From the NCBI GenBank assembly GCA_949987705.1, contig CATLJY010000250.1, forward strand, positions 1-64,000: a stretch of DNA of 64,000 nucleotides, given 5' to 3'. This DNA comes from Thereva unica (lineage: Eukaryota; Arthropoda; Insecta; Diptera; Therevidae). The translations under genes were made by a program, and so were the position numbers. Shown here one piece after another: positions 53,015 to 63,758 of this stretch; the first letter of the stretch is position 1; the number at the start of each line of letters is the position of its first letter. The notes below the pieces were generated by a model that saw nothing but the letters and a program-made list of their open reading frames with translations, had not been told where the DNA came from and searched no databases.

Positions 53015-55744
53015 CAAGTATTATTAGCTACAGCCTTGGTAACAGTGATATCTCCAACGGGACGACAGCAAGTCTGCAGAGTACTCATCGATCCTGGCTC
53101 CCAATCCTCATTCGTACGTGAATCAGTGGTTCAAAGCCTGCAACTCAAGAAGAAGCCAGTTCACACAGGCTTAACAGTAATCGGTAACTTGCCAGCTGGC
53201 AAACTAACAAGCTGGGTCACGCTGCTACTAAAATCTCGAGATCATCACTCAGGAAGCATCCAGGCTGAAACACTAGTGATCAACAAAATCAGCAATCCAC
53301 TACCACACAAAGAATGTGACATCCAGGATTGGACTCTTGTGAAGGGACTCGAACTAGCCGATCCAACATTCCACAAGCCAGGTCACATCGACATCCTCTT
53401 GGGTGCAGACATATACCCCAAGATCCTCTTGAACGGACTAAGAAAAAGCAGCAACGGCCGTACCGCAGCCCAGAACACAGCATTCGGATGGATTATCACT
53501 GGAGAAATCGCCTCACCAGTACAACCAATTACTAACCCAATAACGTTCTTCACGCAGGTGTCTCCTGACAACGAGCTCAAAAGGTTCTGGGAGTTGGAGG
53601 AGATCCCATCAAAACCCAAGTGGACGAACGAAGAAATACAATGCGAAAACCACTTCGCCAACAATATCACCAGATGCAATGACGGACGATACCAGGTTCG
53701 ACTCCCATTTGCAGCCCACCAGAATCAAATATCGCTTGGCCCATCAAGACAGATAGCTGTTCGGACGTTACTGCAAATGGAAAAACGCTTTCAACAAGAT
53801 CCAGCATTGAAAGCAGACTACGCCAAATGCATACGTGAATATTTGACATTAGGGCACATGGTAGCAACCAACATCCCAGAGTCAACGTTCCAAGTCCAAG
53901 GTCCCAACAATACAACAACCTATGGATGTTGTTATTTGCCTCATCATGCTGTCCTTAAACCAAGCAGTACAACTACCAAGCTTCGAGTAGTATTCGACGC
54001 ATCCCGGCCCACTACCAATGGATAGTCACTAAACAGCGTGTTACTGAATGGACCGGTGATACAAGGAACATTAATGTCCACCCTCATGCGTTGGAGAAGT
54101 TACCGCATCGCGTATATGGCCGACGTCGAGAAAATGTACCGTCAAATACGAGTACATCCTGACGACTCCGAGTTTCAGCGAATCGTCTGGCGAGAATCAC
54201 CAACCCAACCTATCCAAGACTACAGGCTACGGACCGTGACATTCGGAACAAAAAGTGCCCCGTTCCTGGCAATCAGGACCATGCATCAACTGGCGAGAGA
54301 CTCGTCAGACACCTATCTACTCGGTTCAGACGCAGTGCTCAACGACTTCTACGTCGACGACTTAATGACCCGCGCAGACACCATAGGGGAAGCGAAGGAC
54401 AAACAAAAGCAAAAAATCCAGCTCCTACGATCAGGAGGGCTAAAATTGCGGAAGTGTGCAGCAAATCATCAAGCCATACTAAAAGAAGTCCCGGAATCCG
54501 ATCGAGAGGTCTCTCTACCTCTTACACTAAATGAGGAAAACGTCAAGGCACTCGGATTGTTATGGAATCCATCGATGGACACATTGTCATACAAAGTCAC
54601 AATGGAAGCAGCTCCAGATGAATTCACGAAAAGGAAAATGCTATCCGAGATCGCAAAATTGTTTGACCCAATTGGATGGCTCACACCGATAACAATCAAC
54701 GCCAAAATTCTAATTCAAAGTCTCTGGTTAACCAAAGTCGATTGGGATGAAATAGTCCCAAAGACTATTGAACAGCAATAGAGAGGATTTCGAACAAACC
54801 TTCCGATAATACAAACAATACAAATTCCCCGATGGATCCAGACTCACAGCAAAGGCCAGAGCATTGAACTACATGGTTTCTGCGACGCGTCCATAAAGGC
54901 CTACGCTGCAGCCGTATACATTCGAACACAGAACGAAGATGGATCCATAGATTGCCATCTAATAGCCGCTAAGAGCAAGGTAGCGCCTATAAAAACAGTC
55001 TCCTTGCCAAGGCTGGAATTATGCGGAGCACACTTATTGGCCAAATTGTTGGCACAAGTTAGAGATGACATGAAATTCGAGCGATCAACGACATACGCAT
55101 GGACCGACTCTACAATCGTCATCGCCTGGTTGAGAAAACATCCATCATCATGGGAAACATTTGTGGCCAACAGAGTTTCACAGATACACCAACTAGTCGA
55201 ACAAAGTATCTGGAATCATGTCCACACAGAAGAGAATCCTGCAGATTGCGCTACACGAGGATTAACCCCAAGTGACCTCAAACAACACCAATTATGGTGG
55301 GTCGGTCCGAAATGGTTCACACAATCAAAGGAAAATTGGCCCATCCAGAAAGAGATTCAGGAGACCACGACGGGACAACGAAAAGGTACAACCAATCTAG
55401 ATGTCGATATAGATACTTCAAAACAGGACATCATGGGGAGATATTCATCATTAACAAAATTACTTCGAATCACGGCGTACTGTCGACGATGGTTAAAGTC
55501 ATCCAAACCAAAACCCACCTATCTCACTTCAGAGGAGATACGGGCAGCCTTTACTTGTTGGATAAAAACCACTCAAAATATGGAATTTGAAATTGAAATC
55601 CAAGCATTACAAACCAAGCAAACATTACCCAATAAGAGCAAACTAATAAAGTTAAACCCATTCATCGATCAAAATGGGATTTTACGAGTTGGTGGACGCA
55701 TCCAAAATGCCGGCATAACATTCGATCAGAGTCATCCGATAATC
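53015..55744 (+). pseudogene. pol: BEL/Pao Pol with two in-frame stops, truncated in integrase
   Basis: One continuous frame except for TAG at 54023-54025 and 54779-54781. It begins with QVLLATALVTV and the A17 protease active site LIDPGSQSSFV (Pro in place of the usual Ser/Thr), ILLGADIYPKIL; RT with VVFDASRPT, VEKMYRQIRVHPDD, VTFGTKSAPFLAIR and catalytic FYVDDLMT; RNase H ([15 protein letters not shown] region, [34 protein letters not shown]); then integrase start ([20 protein letters not shown]). The insertion at 55745 removes the H2C2 and DDE parts. Not functional as it stands. Confidence 0.87.
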
Positions 55745-57574
55745 TGTAACGGCGGGGGCTATCCTTTTACGAAAAAACTACCTTGTGGGAAAAATGAGCA
55801 CTTGAGAAATTTTTTTTGGAAAATCAAGGAGGCGTTGACAAAAAAAGAAAAAAAGAAAAAAAGTTTTGCTGGGGAGAATTCTGGAAAAAATCGAGGAAAG
55901 CAGAAGTTTTTTTAAATTTTCACGAAAAAAAAAAGAAATAGTTTTTGAAAATTTCGGTGGAAAGCATCCGAAAGAAAAAAAAAAGTTTCTGTACCGGGTG
56001 TCTCTGAGTGTCGGACCATATCTCGATTTTCTGACGGTGGGCGAAATCAAGACAACAAGCCCCTGTTCTGGTGTGGATGTGGGAAAGGACCCTCTGGAAT
56101 GGTGTAATATTTTCATCGATAAGAGTAACCCTCGAAAAAGTTGCGACTAAAGGAACAAGGAATCTGGAGAGGTAGTCTTACCCATCATTAAGGATCCTTA
56201 ACCAAAGAAGCCCAGGTATACTTTATATAAAATTATATTATTGCGTCATATATTACGGAGAGGCTGAAGAAAAACGTAACCACAACCCGTGGCAGCTAGT
56301 TCCTGTAGCACTGCCCCTTTGGCCTAGTAGAGACGAGTAGGTACCATTTGCGAGAGTGCTCAATTGTATTAGCTCCAGCGTCATCGTTAAAGAGCTAATT
56401 TGGACCAGTTTACTGAAGGAAGTGGTGCGGTTAACCGTCGAGAAGCCAAAACGGTTATTGTATATCAAAAATTGTTAATTGTATTTGCTCATGACGTTTA
56501 CACTACAAAGTTGCATTATTTACGCTATCGAGTTGGCAGCCAAAGGATTTCGATTTTAATTTTTGGCTCTTGAAAGATTAAAGTAAGATTTGTTTTTGGA
56601 AAAAAAGAAGAAGGAAAAAAAAAACAGACGAGTGAAGTTTTTGCATATTCTAGTTTTTTTTAGAAACTTAAGTTTTGATTTTTGACTGACTATATTGGTG
56701 TTTGAAAATATTTTATTCCATATTATGGTGTTGACCTGTTTTTGGGTTAGGTTTTGTGTTATAAGTAGCTGGCTGTAGTACGATTATTATTAAGGTTTTA
56801 TGGAAGTAGTTACCACATCTTACTAAGGTATTGCTACCATGTCGTTTTTTGATTAAGTTATCGGTCCGAATTAGATTTGTTAATAAGATTTGGTATGCGG
56901 AGTTACGACAATTTATGTAATGTATTACGGTCATTTTGCGTTGGAAAATTTAAATTTCTTTTAGGTAGCTCTTAAACGAATTTTGTAGTTAATTTAACAT
57001 CGTTGTACCAATAATGTAAAAAGGCCAACTGATCAGTTTTCCTTCTATACGAATAGTTGACTGTCTATTTTAATTTTTAAACTATAGTACTTGGTTGTTA
57101 ATCTATACGATGGTTTAATGGTTTTTATAACTGAAATTATGGATTGTTGATGTTTTTTTAAGTTTTTTTAAATAAATGAATGTCGTACGTGTAGATGTGT
57201 GTGGTTAGTCGTTATAGTTATTCTTTCAGCATGACAGGCTAGGAGAAACAGGATGGGCTAGCGGCAGGATCAATCTCTCTTCCGCCCGCAATTTTCAGGT
57301 GTAGGCATCTTACCTTCTCTCCCTCATAGTTACTCCCCGTTCGCCAAGCTGGGAGCACGCTCACAGACAGGTAAGTGGTGATGACACACTTCGATAGGTG
57401 GTACCTCAATGGTCTCAATACTCCACGACCCCCCGGCGAGCCAGCCCTACTTTTGAGGCCCGGGGTACCGCTTTGAATGTTCAGGTTGTTTTTGGAGTTT
57501 GGTTCAAATTTTTGGTTTTTGTTTGTGAACCTGAAGTTGGCTCTTCGGGCACCCAACCCAGGGTTCACGTAACA
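55745..57574 (+). repeat. 5' LTR of the last gypsy element, 1830 bp
   Basis: Starts TGTAACGGCG and ends CACGTAACA, two bases before the primer site. The first 171 bases match the 3' LTR at 63759 onwards; the next 1246 bp (about 55916-57161) are missing there, and the match resumes to the window edge. Rich in long A and T runs near 55840-55990. Confidence 0.85.
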
Positions 57575-57576
57575 AA

Positions 57577-57592
57577 TGGCGCCCAACGAGGG
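57577..57592 (+). promoter_or_regulatory. Primer-binding site, tRNA-Lys-like
   Basis: TGGCGCCCAACGAGGG: the first 12 bases are complementary to the tRNA-Lys 3' end (CGTTGGGCGCCA, from general knowledge). Confidence 0.8.
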
Positions 57593-59115
57593 TTTTATGC
57601 CCTCCATAGTCCTGTACGGACCAAATTTTGGTTTAATTTTTGCTTCGGTATGTGTAACATACCTTGAATGCCTTCACGGCTAGATTTTTTTGCCTTTCTG
57701 GTAATTGTATCTGTTTTTCGTGTTGCACCACCACTTGCGTCTACGGTTCGTGTTGGGGCTAAGCCAGTACCGCGATGACTTAGCTCCTTCCTTTTAAATT
57801 TTGACTAAATTCGGAGTTCATTTTCAGTTGTTTTTACCTTTCGTCTATTTCCTAATGCGGAAGCTTCTTCCAGATTTGGGTCTTTTTACTTCGAACCCTG
57901 TCACCATCTCCCCGTCTTGCTAACAAGCGTAATATCGCTTGGCTATGCGGAGAGGTGAAGGCAGCGTTAATTTATCTTCCTGTCTCTTGGTTCGACGTCT
58001 TTGATACCAGACGTGATATCGCCTGTCACTGCGTCGAACTGAGAGCATGAATCCTTCCTACGTTTATTGGAGTTTGAGTGAATAGGTTTCGAGTTTGTGT
58101 CACGGGCTCCGTCTGGCTAACAGGCGACCTCGCCTGGCACTGCGCCCCGTGGGACATCCTTGAAATTTAGTCGATCCTTCGTTTTATATTCATTCTTCTT
58201 TTCGCATTCTGTCTTGCTGATCCATCCTTCCTGAAGGTACGCAGATTTTGCGGCTCAGTCGTGGCTGGACAGAAGACGGATTCTTAAATTCTCTTTATTT
58301 TTGGAAGAAGTTTTCTCAAATTTTCGTGAGCGTTCCCCGGAGGCGGAGGGGGAATGATGGAGATGGAGCCGGCTTGTTGGAGGGTTGGAGGTTGCTCCTT
58401 GTGGCCTTCTCTCTTCGATGAACCGGTTCCCTATCAATGAGGTAAAGGTAACCTGAGATGCATCCGGGGTCATCGATGGCACTCTTAATGGTGCTTAAGA
58501 TTTTTGTGCGTAGTGTAGTTCATCTAGAGTCTGGCCTCACGGTCTGAAGGTCGTTAAGCCAGTATGAAGTTTGAGTGTTGTAATTAAGTTTTGCTAGTAG
58601 GAGGATGAGCCACCACTGACTGCCATCGTTGACTTCGGCCGCCAATATTTTTCGGGGCGGGTGAGATTGTTCTGCTGCTGCCATCTTTGAGATTTTGTTC
58701 TTCCACCGATAAGATAAGATTAGTATTCAAAACAGGCCTAGTAGTGTTTGACTAGTTGAGATTAATGTTACTTTGAAGATTTAGTTCGATTTTTTTTCCT
58801 GTCGATTGTAGTAGTGAGGCTGTTGCAATATCATAGAAACTTCCCTAAAGTTAAGTGGGAATAAGGATTCACCAACAAAAAACTTAAATTTAATTCGTTT
58901 TAGTTTTCTTATTGTTAGGTCGTCATCGGTTACTTTTGCTATAATTCATCAAGACAGAGCAACGCTTGTAATATATCGTGGTTTTACGCGACGGTTATAC
59001 AAGAAACCACTGGTAGCGCCAGATAATAAAGGGATCAATAGTGTTGCGCGCAATCGGTCGTGCAAACCGTTGAATCGAACAAGGGATAGTTTCGCGGTTT
59101 AATCTAGACAATATT
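57593..59115 (+). other. Long leader of the last gypsy element
   Basis: 1.5 kb between primer site and gag. Holds the three related stem-loops described separately (57901-58155) and several short upstream ATGs. Otherwise non-coding. Confidence 0.7.
57901..58155 (+). ncRNA. Three tandem related stem-loops in the gypsy leader RNA
   Basis: Unit 1 at 57901-57958: outer pairing TCACC/GGTGA and CTCC/GGAG, apical CAAGCG/CGCTTG. Unit 2 at 57990-58039: outer GTTCGACG/CGTCGAAC (8 bp perfect), apical CAGACG/CGCCTG (one mismatch). Unit 3 at 58101-58151: outer CACGGG/CCCGTG, apical CAGGCG/CGCCTG. All share CGTCT before the apical stem and (A/C)TGCG or ATGCG after it. Outer stems differ in sequence but keep pairing, as covariation would predict. 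Likely a cis-acting RNA element; function unknown. Confidence 0.65.
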
Positions 59116-60222
59116 ATGCCCATTACCAGAGGTAGGAAAGATACTGCCCGAGAAGGTCCCGAAACCGAAGAGGCGGAGGGAGCCCAAGGTGTTACGCCTC
59201 GGGAGACCGAGGACCAGGCCACGATGTTTAGAAGTTTAGCGGAGCAGGTGGCTTTACTTCAGCAGGGTCTAGATCAGTTGCGGGCTGAACCATTTCGGCA
59301 GCCGGAATCTGTCGCACCGCCACCCAATGAAGAAGAGCCAATTGGGGAGTCCTTACGATCTGCACTACAGCGGGAGGCTCCTCATTTCGACACCAAGCGA
59401 AGGTGCCCCGTGTCCACTTGGAACATTAAGTTTTCCGGTGATGACAATGAATTGTCAGCGGAGGAGTTCCTGTTCCGAGTGGAAACTCGGGCCAGGGATG
59501 AATGGGTCAGCCAGTCCGAGGTATGTCGGAACATCTCGTCCTTGTTGAGGGGCAGAGCCGAGGACTGGTACTGGTCCCAATTTCGTCGCCAGGTTCGAGA
59601 CCCCGAGTGGCGTGACGTGAAGAGCCATCTGACCAGTCAGTTCAGGAGTAGAGAATCCGATTATCAGATCGTGAAACGGATGTTGGAATGTCGGCAAGAT
59701 AGGGACACGTATGATGTGTACGTAGCGAGGATGTTGTCTCTATACAATCGTATGGCCAATCCAATGCCGGAAATAGAACTGGTCGAGATTGTGGCGGATA
59801 ATTTGAACGGGACGTTGGGAACTACCGTGGTCGGTCATCGTTTTGATAGTATGCGCCAGCTGCGTGAAGTTTGCTTGAGGGCCGAGCGCTGGCAAGAACA
59901 GAGGCGCCAGGACCGTCGGCAGCTCCCCAAGATCCACGAAATCGAAGCTGACAACCGGTGTCCAGAAGGACAACCAAGAAGTGACAATTTTGACACTCTG
60001 GTGGAGGAGGTCAACCGTCCCAATTCTCCAGGCAGACGTCGAGTTGTGACTTGTTGGAATTGTCACCAACAGGGCCACTTGTTTATGGACTGCTCGTCGG
60101 AAACACGCAACCTGTTTTGCTATAGGTGTGGCAAGCCAGGTACCGTTTCTACGCGTTGTCCCGTATGTATGGGAAACAGCGCGCGGGGTGCGAGGAACAA
60201 CGGGAACTCGCGCCCGCATTAA
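59116..60222 (+). CDS. gag: Gag of the last gypsy element
   Basis: An intact 368-residue frame with its own Met. Coiled-coil-like N terminus (LAEQVALLQQGLDQLRAE), capsid-type Gag domain (FSGDDNELSAEEFLFRVETR through LREVCLRAERWQEQ, about 115-260), basic linker, a canonical zinc knuckle CWNCHQQGHLFMDC and a second CYRCGKPGTVSTRC in which the His is replaced by Thr. Forms the particle and packages RNA. Its last 100 bp overlap pol; the slippery site is at 60171-60177, 43 bases before the stop codon. Confidence 0.9.
   Translation: MPITRGRKDTAREGPETEEAEGAQGVTPRETEDQATMFRSLAEQVALLQQGLDQLRAEPFRQPESVAPPPNEEEPIGESLRSALQREAPHFDTKRRCPVSTWNIKFSGDDNELSAEEFLFRVETRARDEWVSQSEVCRNISSLLRGRAEDWYWSQFRRQVRDPEWRDVKSHLTSQFRSRESDYQIVKRMLECRQDRDTYDVYVARMLSLYNRMANPMPEIELVEIVADNLNGTLGTTVVGHRFDSMRQLREVCLRAERWQEQRRQDRRQLPKIHEIEADNRCPEGQPRSDNFDTLVEEVNRPNSPGRRRVVTCWNCHQQGHLFMDCSSETRNLFCYRCGKPGTVSTRCPVCMGNSARGARNNGNSRPH
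60171..60217 (+). promoter_or_regulatory. -1 ribosomal frameshift signal, gag to pol
   Basis: The gag codons ATG GGA AAC contain G GGA AAC (60171-60177), a canonical X XXY YYZ heptamer in the right phase. Five bases later a strong stem starts: GCGGGGTGCGAG (60183-60194) pairs with CTCGCGCCCGC (60207-60217) with one bulge and one G-U pair, loop of 12. The -1 frame enters pol. The same heptamer is used by some vertebrate retroviruses (established). Confidence 0.85.
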
Positions 60223-63200
60223 CCTCTCCCGTCCTCAGCCATGACATAGACGATAGCGAGACCCGCTCGCAATTACCGGACTGGACAAACGCAGACTCTC
60301 TTCCAACTTTTCCCTCGTCAGAGGTGCGACAGTCATTCCTGTTGCGTTGGAAGAACTATACCATAGCTCGGAACCGTATTTTTTCGGAGCCTCCTCAGGT
60401 GGCATCCACTAAATCCCTTACGGAGTTTCGGAACCGAGCGAGAGACAAGAAATTTCTGGCACGGAAAGTAATTTCCGCTATTATTTCGGATTTGGCAGAT
60501 GATCGTCCGTTCGTTAAGGTCTACTTAGCGAGTGAAGAGGTGACTGGTTTACTGGACAGTGGAGCGAGTATCACCTGTCTGGGAAGGGAGGCCGAATCTT
60601 TTCTGAAGGGTCATCCCGAGATCAAGTTTTATTCCTTGCAAACTTGTTTGCAAGTGGCTGACGGAACTCCACAGAGTGTAAAAGGTTATATCCGGATTCC
60701 GGTCTCTTTTGGAGGACGGATCCGGGAAATGACCATCTTTGTGGTACCCAGTCTCAGCCAAAGACTTTATCTCGGGATCGATTTCTGGAGATTATTCGCA
60801 ATCGCGCCCCACATAGTTAGCGAGTTGTCGACTCCAAAGGCACCTTGCAAAGGGCATGACTTAACGTCGAAGCAATGCCAACAGTTGGAGGAAGTAAAGG
60901 CCAGGTTCCCCTCATTTGACGTCTTAGGACTGGGGAAAACTAACCTTGAGGAGCACATCATCGACACCGGTGACTCCGTTCCCATAAAGCAGAGACATTA
61001 TCCTGTCTCACCGGCCATACAGACGCTAATGTATGGTGAGTTAGACAGGATGTTATCTCTGGGGGTAATTGAGCCGTCCAATAGTCCTTGGAATTCACCG
61101 GTGGTGTTGGTGCGTAAGCCAGGGAAGGTACGCCTGTGCCTTGACTCGCGGAAAGTGAACTCCGTCACTGTTAAGGACGCCTACCCTCTTCCACACATTG
61201 ATGGTCTACTAGGTCGTCTCCAAGACACCAAGTACATCACCAGTTTGGACCTGAAGGACGCGTTCTGGCAAATCCCGCTGGAAAAGAAGTCCCGAGAGAG
61301 GACAGCCTTCACTGTTCCCGGTCGTCCACTGTATCAATTTACAGTTATGCCTTTTGGTCTATGTAATGCGCCGCAGCGTATGTGCCGCTTAATGGACAAG
61401 GCTATTCCTGGACATTTACGTGAAAACGTATTTGTTTATTTAGACGATCTTCTCGTGGTATCCCCAGACTTTGACTCACATGTACGTCTTCTCGATGAGG
61501 TTGCGGGATGCCTGCGTCGTGCCGGGTTGACCATCAACCTGAGCAAATGTAAATTTTGCGTGACTGAAGTTAAGTATCTTGGCTTCATAATTGGGGACGG
61601 AACGTTGAAAACGGATCCTGCAAAGGTGACGGCCATCACTGAATTTCCAACTCCCAAATCTCATAAGCAGATTAGGAGATTTTTGGGAATGACGGGGTGG
61701 TATCAACGCTTCATCCACAATTATGCTAGCGTGGCTTCTCCTGTCACGGATTGTTTAAAATCCAAGCCATTCCGATGGTCGGACGAGGCCCAGCAATCCT
61801 TCGAGAAGTTAAAAAGGCTTATGACCGAAGCTCCGTTGCTAGTCACTCCGGATTTTTCTAAACGTTTTTATATTCAGTGCGATGCTAGCCGAAGTGGTGT
61901 GGGAAGCGTGCTGTTTCAGCGAGACAGTGAGGGAGGAGAACATCCCATCGCTTACATGTCTAAGAAACTGAACGCAGCACAGCGGAACTACACCATCACG
62001 GAACTTGAATGTTACGCCGCTGTATTGAGTATAAAAAAGTTTAGAGCGTACGTAGAGGGACAAGCATTCACGGTGATTACTGACCATGCGAGTCTGAAAT
62101 GGCTCATGAGTCAGAAAGAGCTGAACGGTCGACTGGCAAGATGGAGCCTAAAGCTCCAGGGGTTCGTGTTCACGATCGAACACAGAAAGGGAAGTCAAAA
62201 CGTAGTACCGGACGCTTTGTCGCGCCGGGAATGCGTGGACGACCTCTCTTTTTGTCGCGAAGTAGACATGGACTCCTCGGCTTTTAAGGCTCCCGAATAC
62301 ACTCAACTGGCTGAAAGGATCCTGACCGCAACACGACAGCTACCAGATTTGCGTGTTTCTGAGGGGTATGTGTTCTACCGTACGACACCACGCACGGGGG
62401 ACCGGGTTGCAGACGACATGACATGGAAATTGTGGGTCCCCGCGGAACTGACCTCGTCTTTGATCGAGTCCGCGCACGCGCCTCCTCAAACTTCACACGG
62501 GGGGGTGCACAAGACCCTTTTACGCCTCCGCGAGAAATATTATTGGCCAGGCATGTCGATCCAAGTCAGAAGGCACGTAGCGCAGTGCGAAATCTGTAAA
62601 ACGTCGAAGGCTCCTAACACACCCCTACGGCCTCCTATGGGTAAAGCCATGGATGTACACCGACCCTTTCAATTTTTGTACATAGACTATATGGGTCCTT
62701 ATCCAAGAACCAAGAAAGGTCACACGGCATTGTTTGTAGTATTGGATGCGTTTACCAAATTCAGTTTCCTTCATCCGGTAGCGGGAGAGACATCTAAAGC
62801 CGCCATAAATTTCTTAGAAAACCGAATTTTTCACACTTTCGGGGTACCCGAGGTAATATTCTCCGATAACGGTAGGCATTTTACTTCTAAGGAGTTTATG
62901 AAATTGATGAACGAGTACGGCATCCATCACAAACTATCCGCTCTTTACTCTCCACAAAGCAACGCTTCAGAGCGGCTCAATCGTTCGGCTTTAGCAGCTA
63001 TAAGAGCGTATTTGGGCAATGATCATAGAGAGTGGGATCTCCACTTGTCCTCAATCGAGGCTGCCTTTCGGAGTGCCCATCATGATTCGATCGGGACCTC
63101 TCCGTATCGGGCTTTATTTGGATGCCCCATGATTCTACACGGGTCAACGTATCCACTGCTTAAAGTCTTAGGAACCTTACAAGAAGACGTATCGGTACTG

Positions 63201-63500
63201 CCTGCAAACGACCGGCGACAACAGCTGTGGGAACAGGTTGAGCATCACCTTGCCGCGGCCCACCGGAGACACGAAAAGACTTATAATCTACGTTGCAGAG
63301 TTAAAGAGTTCTCGCCCGGTCAAGAGGTGTTCCGACGGACGTTTCCCCTCAGTAAGAAAGCCGACCGGTTTAGCGCCAAATTATCCGACAAGTTTACCAA
63401 AGCGAGAGTGAGGAAAAAGCTAGGAAGCGGTCGATATGAACTAGAAAACCTGCAAGGAAAACTGATAGGTATCTACCACGGTAAAGACCTCCGAAGCTAA
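60171..63500 (+). CDS. pol: Pol polyprotein of the last gypsy element, intact
   Basis: Open in the -1 frame from before the slip site to 63500 (about 1110 residues after the slip). Protease GLLDSGASITCLG; RT with KPGKVRLCLDSRKVNSVT, ITSLDLKDAFWQI, MPFGLCNAPQRMCRLMD and catalytic YLDDLLVVS; RNase H FYIQCDASRSGVGSVLFQ and VITDHASLKWLM; integrase zinc region SHGGVHKTLLRLREKY then CEICKTSK; core with Asp in LYIDYMGPYPRTKKG, Asp in VIFSDNGRHFTSKEF and Glu in QSNASERLNRSAL; C-terminal GPY/F-like region (KLGSGRYELEN). All catalytic residues present. It has no own AUG and is made as Gag-Pol. Confidence 0.92.
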   Translation, partial: GKQRAGCEEQRELAPALTSPVLSHDIDDSETRSQLPDWTNADSLPTFPSSEVRQSFLLRWKNYTIARNRIFSEPPQVASTKSLTEFRNRARDKKFLARKVISAIISDLADDRPFVKVYLASEEVTGLLDSGASITCLGREAESFLKGHPEIKFYSLQTCLQVADGTPQSVKGYIRIPVSFGGRIREMTIFVVPSLSQRLYLGIDFWRLFAIAPHIVSELSTPKAPCKGHDLTSKQCQQLEEVKARFPSFDVLGLGKTNLEEHIIDTGDSVPIKQRHYPVSPAIQTLMYGELDRMLSLGVIEPSNSPWNSPVVLVRKPGKVRLCLDSRKVNSVTVKDAYPLPHIDGLLGRLQDTKYITSLDLKDAFWQIPLEKKSRERTAFTVPGRPLYQFTVMPFGLCNAPQRMCRLMDKAIPGHLRENVFVYLDDLLVVSPDFDSHVRLLDEVAGCLRRAGLTINLSKCKFCVTEVKYLGFIIGDGTLKTDPAKVTAITEFPTPKSHKQIRRFLGMTGWYQRFIHNYASVASPVTDCLKSKPFRWSDEAQQSFEKLKRLMTEAPLLVTPDFSKRFYIQCDASRSGVGSVLFQRDSEGGEHPIAYMSKKLNAAQRNYTITELECYAAVLSIKKFRAYVEGQAFTVITDHASLKWLMSQKELNGRLARWSLKLQGFVFTIEHRKGSQNVVPDALSRRECVDDLSFCREVDMDSSAFKAPEYTQLAERILTATRQLPDLRVSEGYVFYRTTPRTGDRVADDMTWKLWVPAELTSSLIESAHAPPQTSHGGVHKTLLRLREKYYWPGMSIQVRRHVAQCEICKTSKAPNTPLRPPMGKAMDVHRPFQFLYIDYMGPYPRTKKGHTALFVVLDAFTKFSFLHPVAGETSKAAINFLENRIFHTFGVPEVIFSDNGRHFTSKEFMKLMNEYGIHHKLSALYSPQSNASERLNRSALAAIRAYLGNDHREWDLHLSSIEAAFRSAHHDSIGTSPYRALFGCPMILHGSTYPLLKVLGTLQEDVSVLPANDRRQQLWEQVEHHLAAAHRRHEKTYNLRCRVKEFSPGQEVFRRTFPLSKKADRFSAKLSDKFTKARVRKKLGSGRYELENLQGKLIGIYHGKDLRS

Positions 63501-63758
63501 TCACTCCCAGTTTCCATGGTAGAGGTACCAACAGGGTCAGGGGTGCACGAACCTTCTTATAGAGTATTCTCATCGTCGTCCGATGATTCTCTAGCAATCC
63601 CGGCTAGCTCTCCATAAACAGTGTGAGACCATTAATCTCAGGGTCATGGGTCGAGGCCACACGTCAGTAGGTAATGAGGGAATTCTGGGCATCCAGGCCG
63701 TTTGGGTCTTTTTCGGCTCCTCACTCCCTCGCAAGTCGCGCTTGTGGAGCCGAGGGAT
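63501..63758 (+). other. 3' untranslated region and polypurine tract of the last gypsy element
   Basis: 258 bp without a coding frame. A purine-rich stretch GTGGAGCCGAGGGAT ends at the 3' LTR start and is the probable plus-strand primer. Confidence 0.6.

Larger units (their letters stand above)
50546..55744 (+). mobile_element. BEL/Pao LTR retrotransposon, cut in integrase by another gypsy element
   Basis: Order on the plus strand: LTR-like region with TATA box, primer site, gag, protease (A17 type), RT, RNase H and the start of integrase; the coding sequence then stops at the TGTAAC terminus of the next LTR element at 55745. The remaining integrase and the 3' LTR should lie beyond position 64000. 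pol has two in-frame TAG codons. The left LTR edge is not resolved. Confidence 0.88.
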
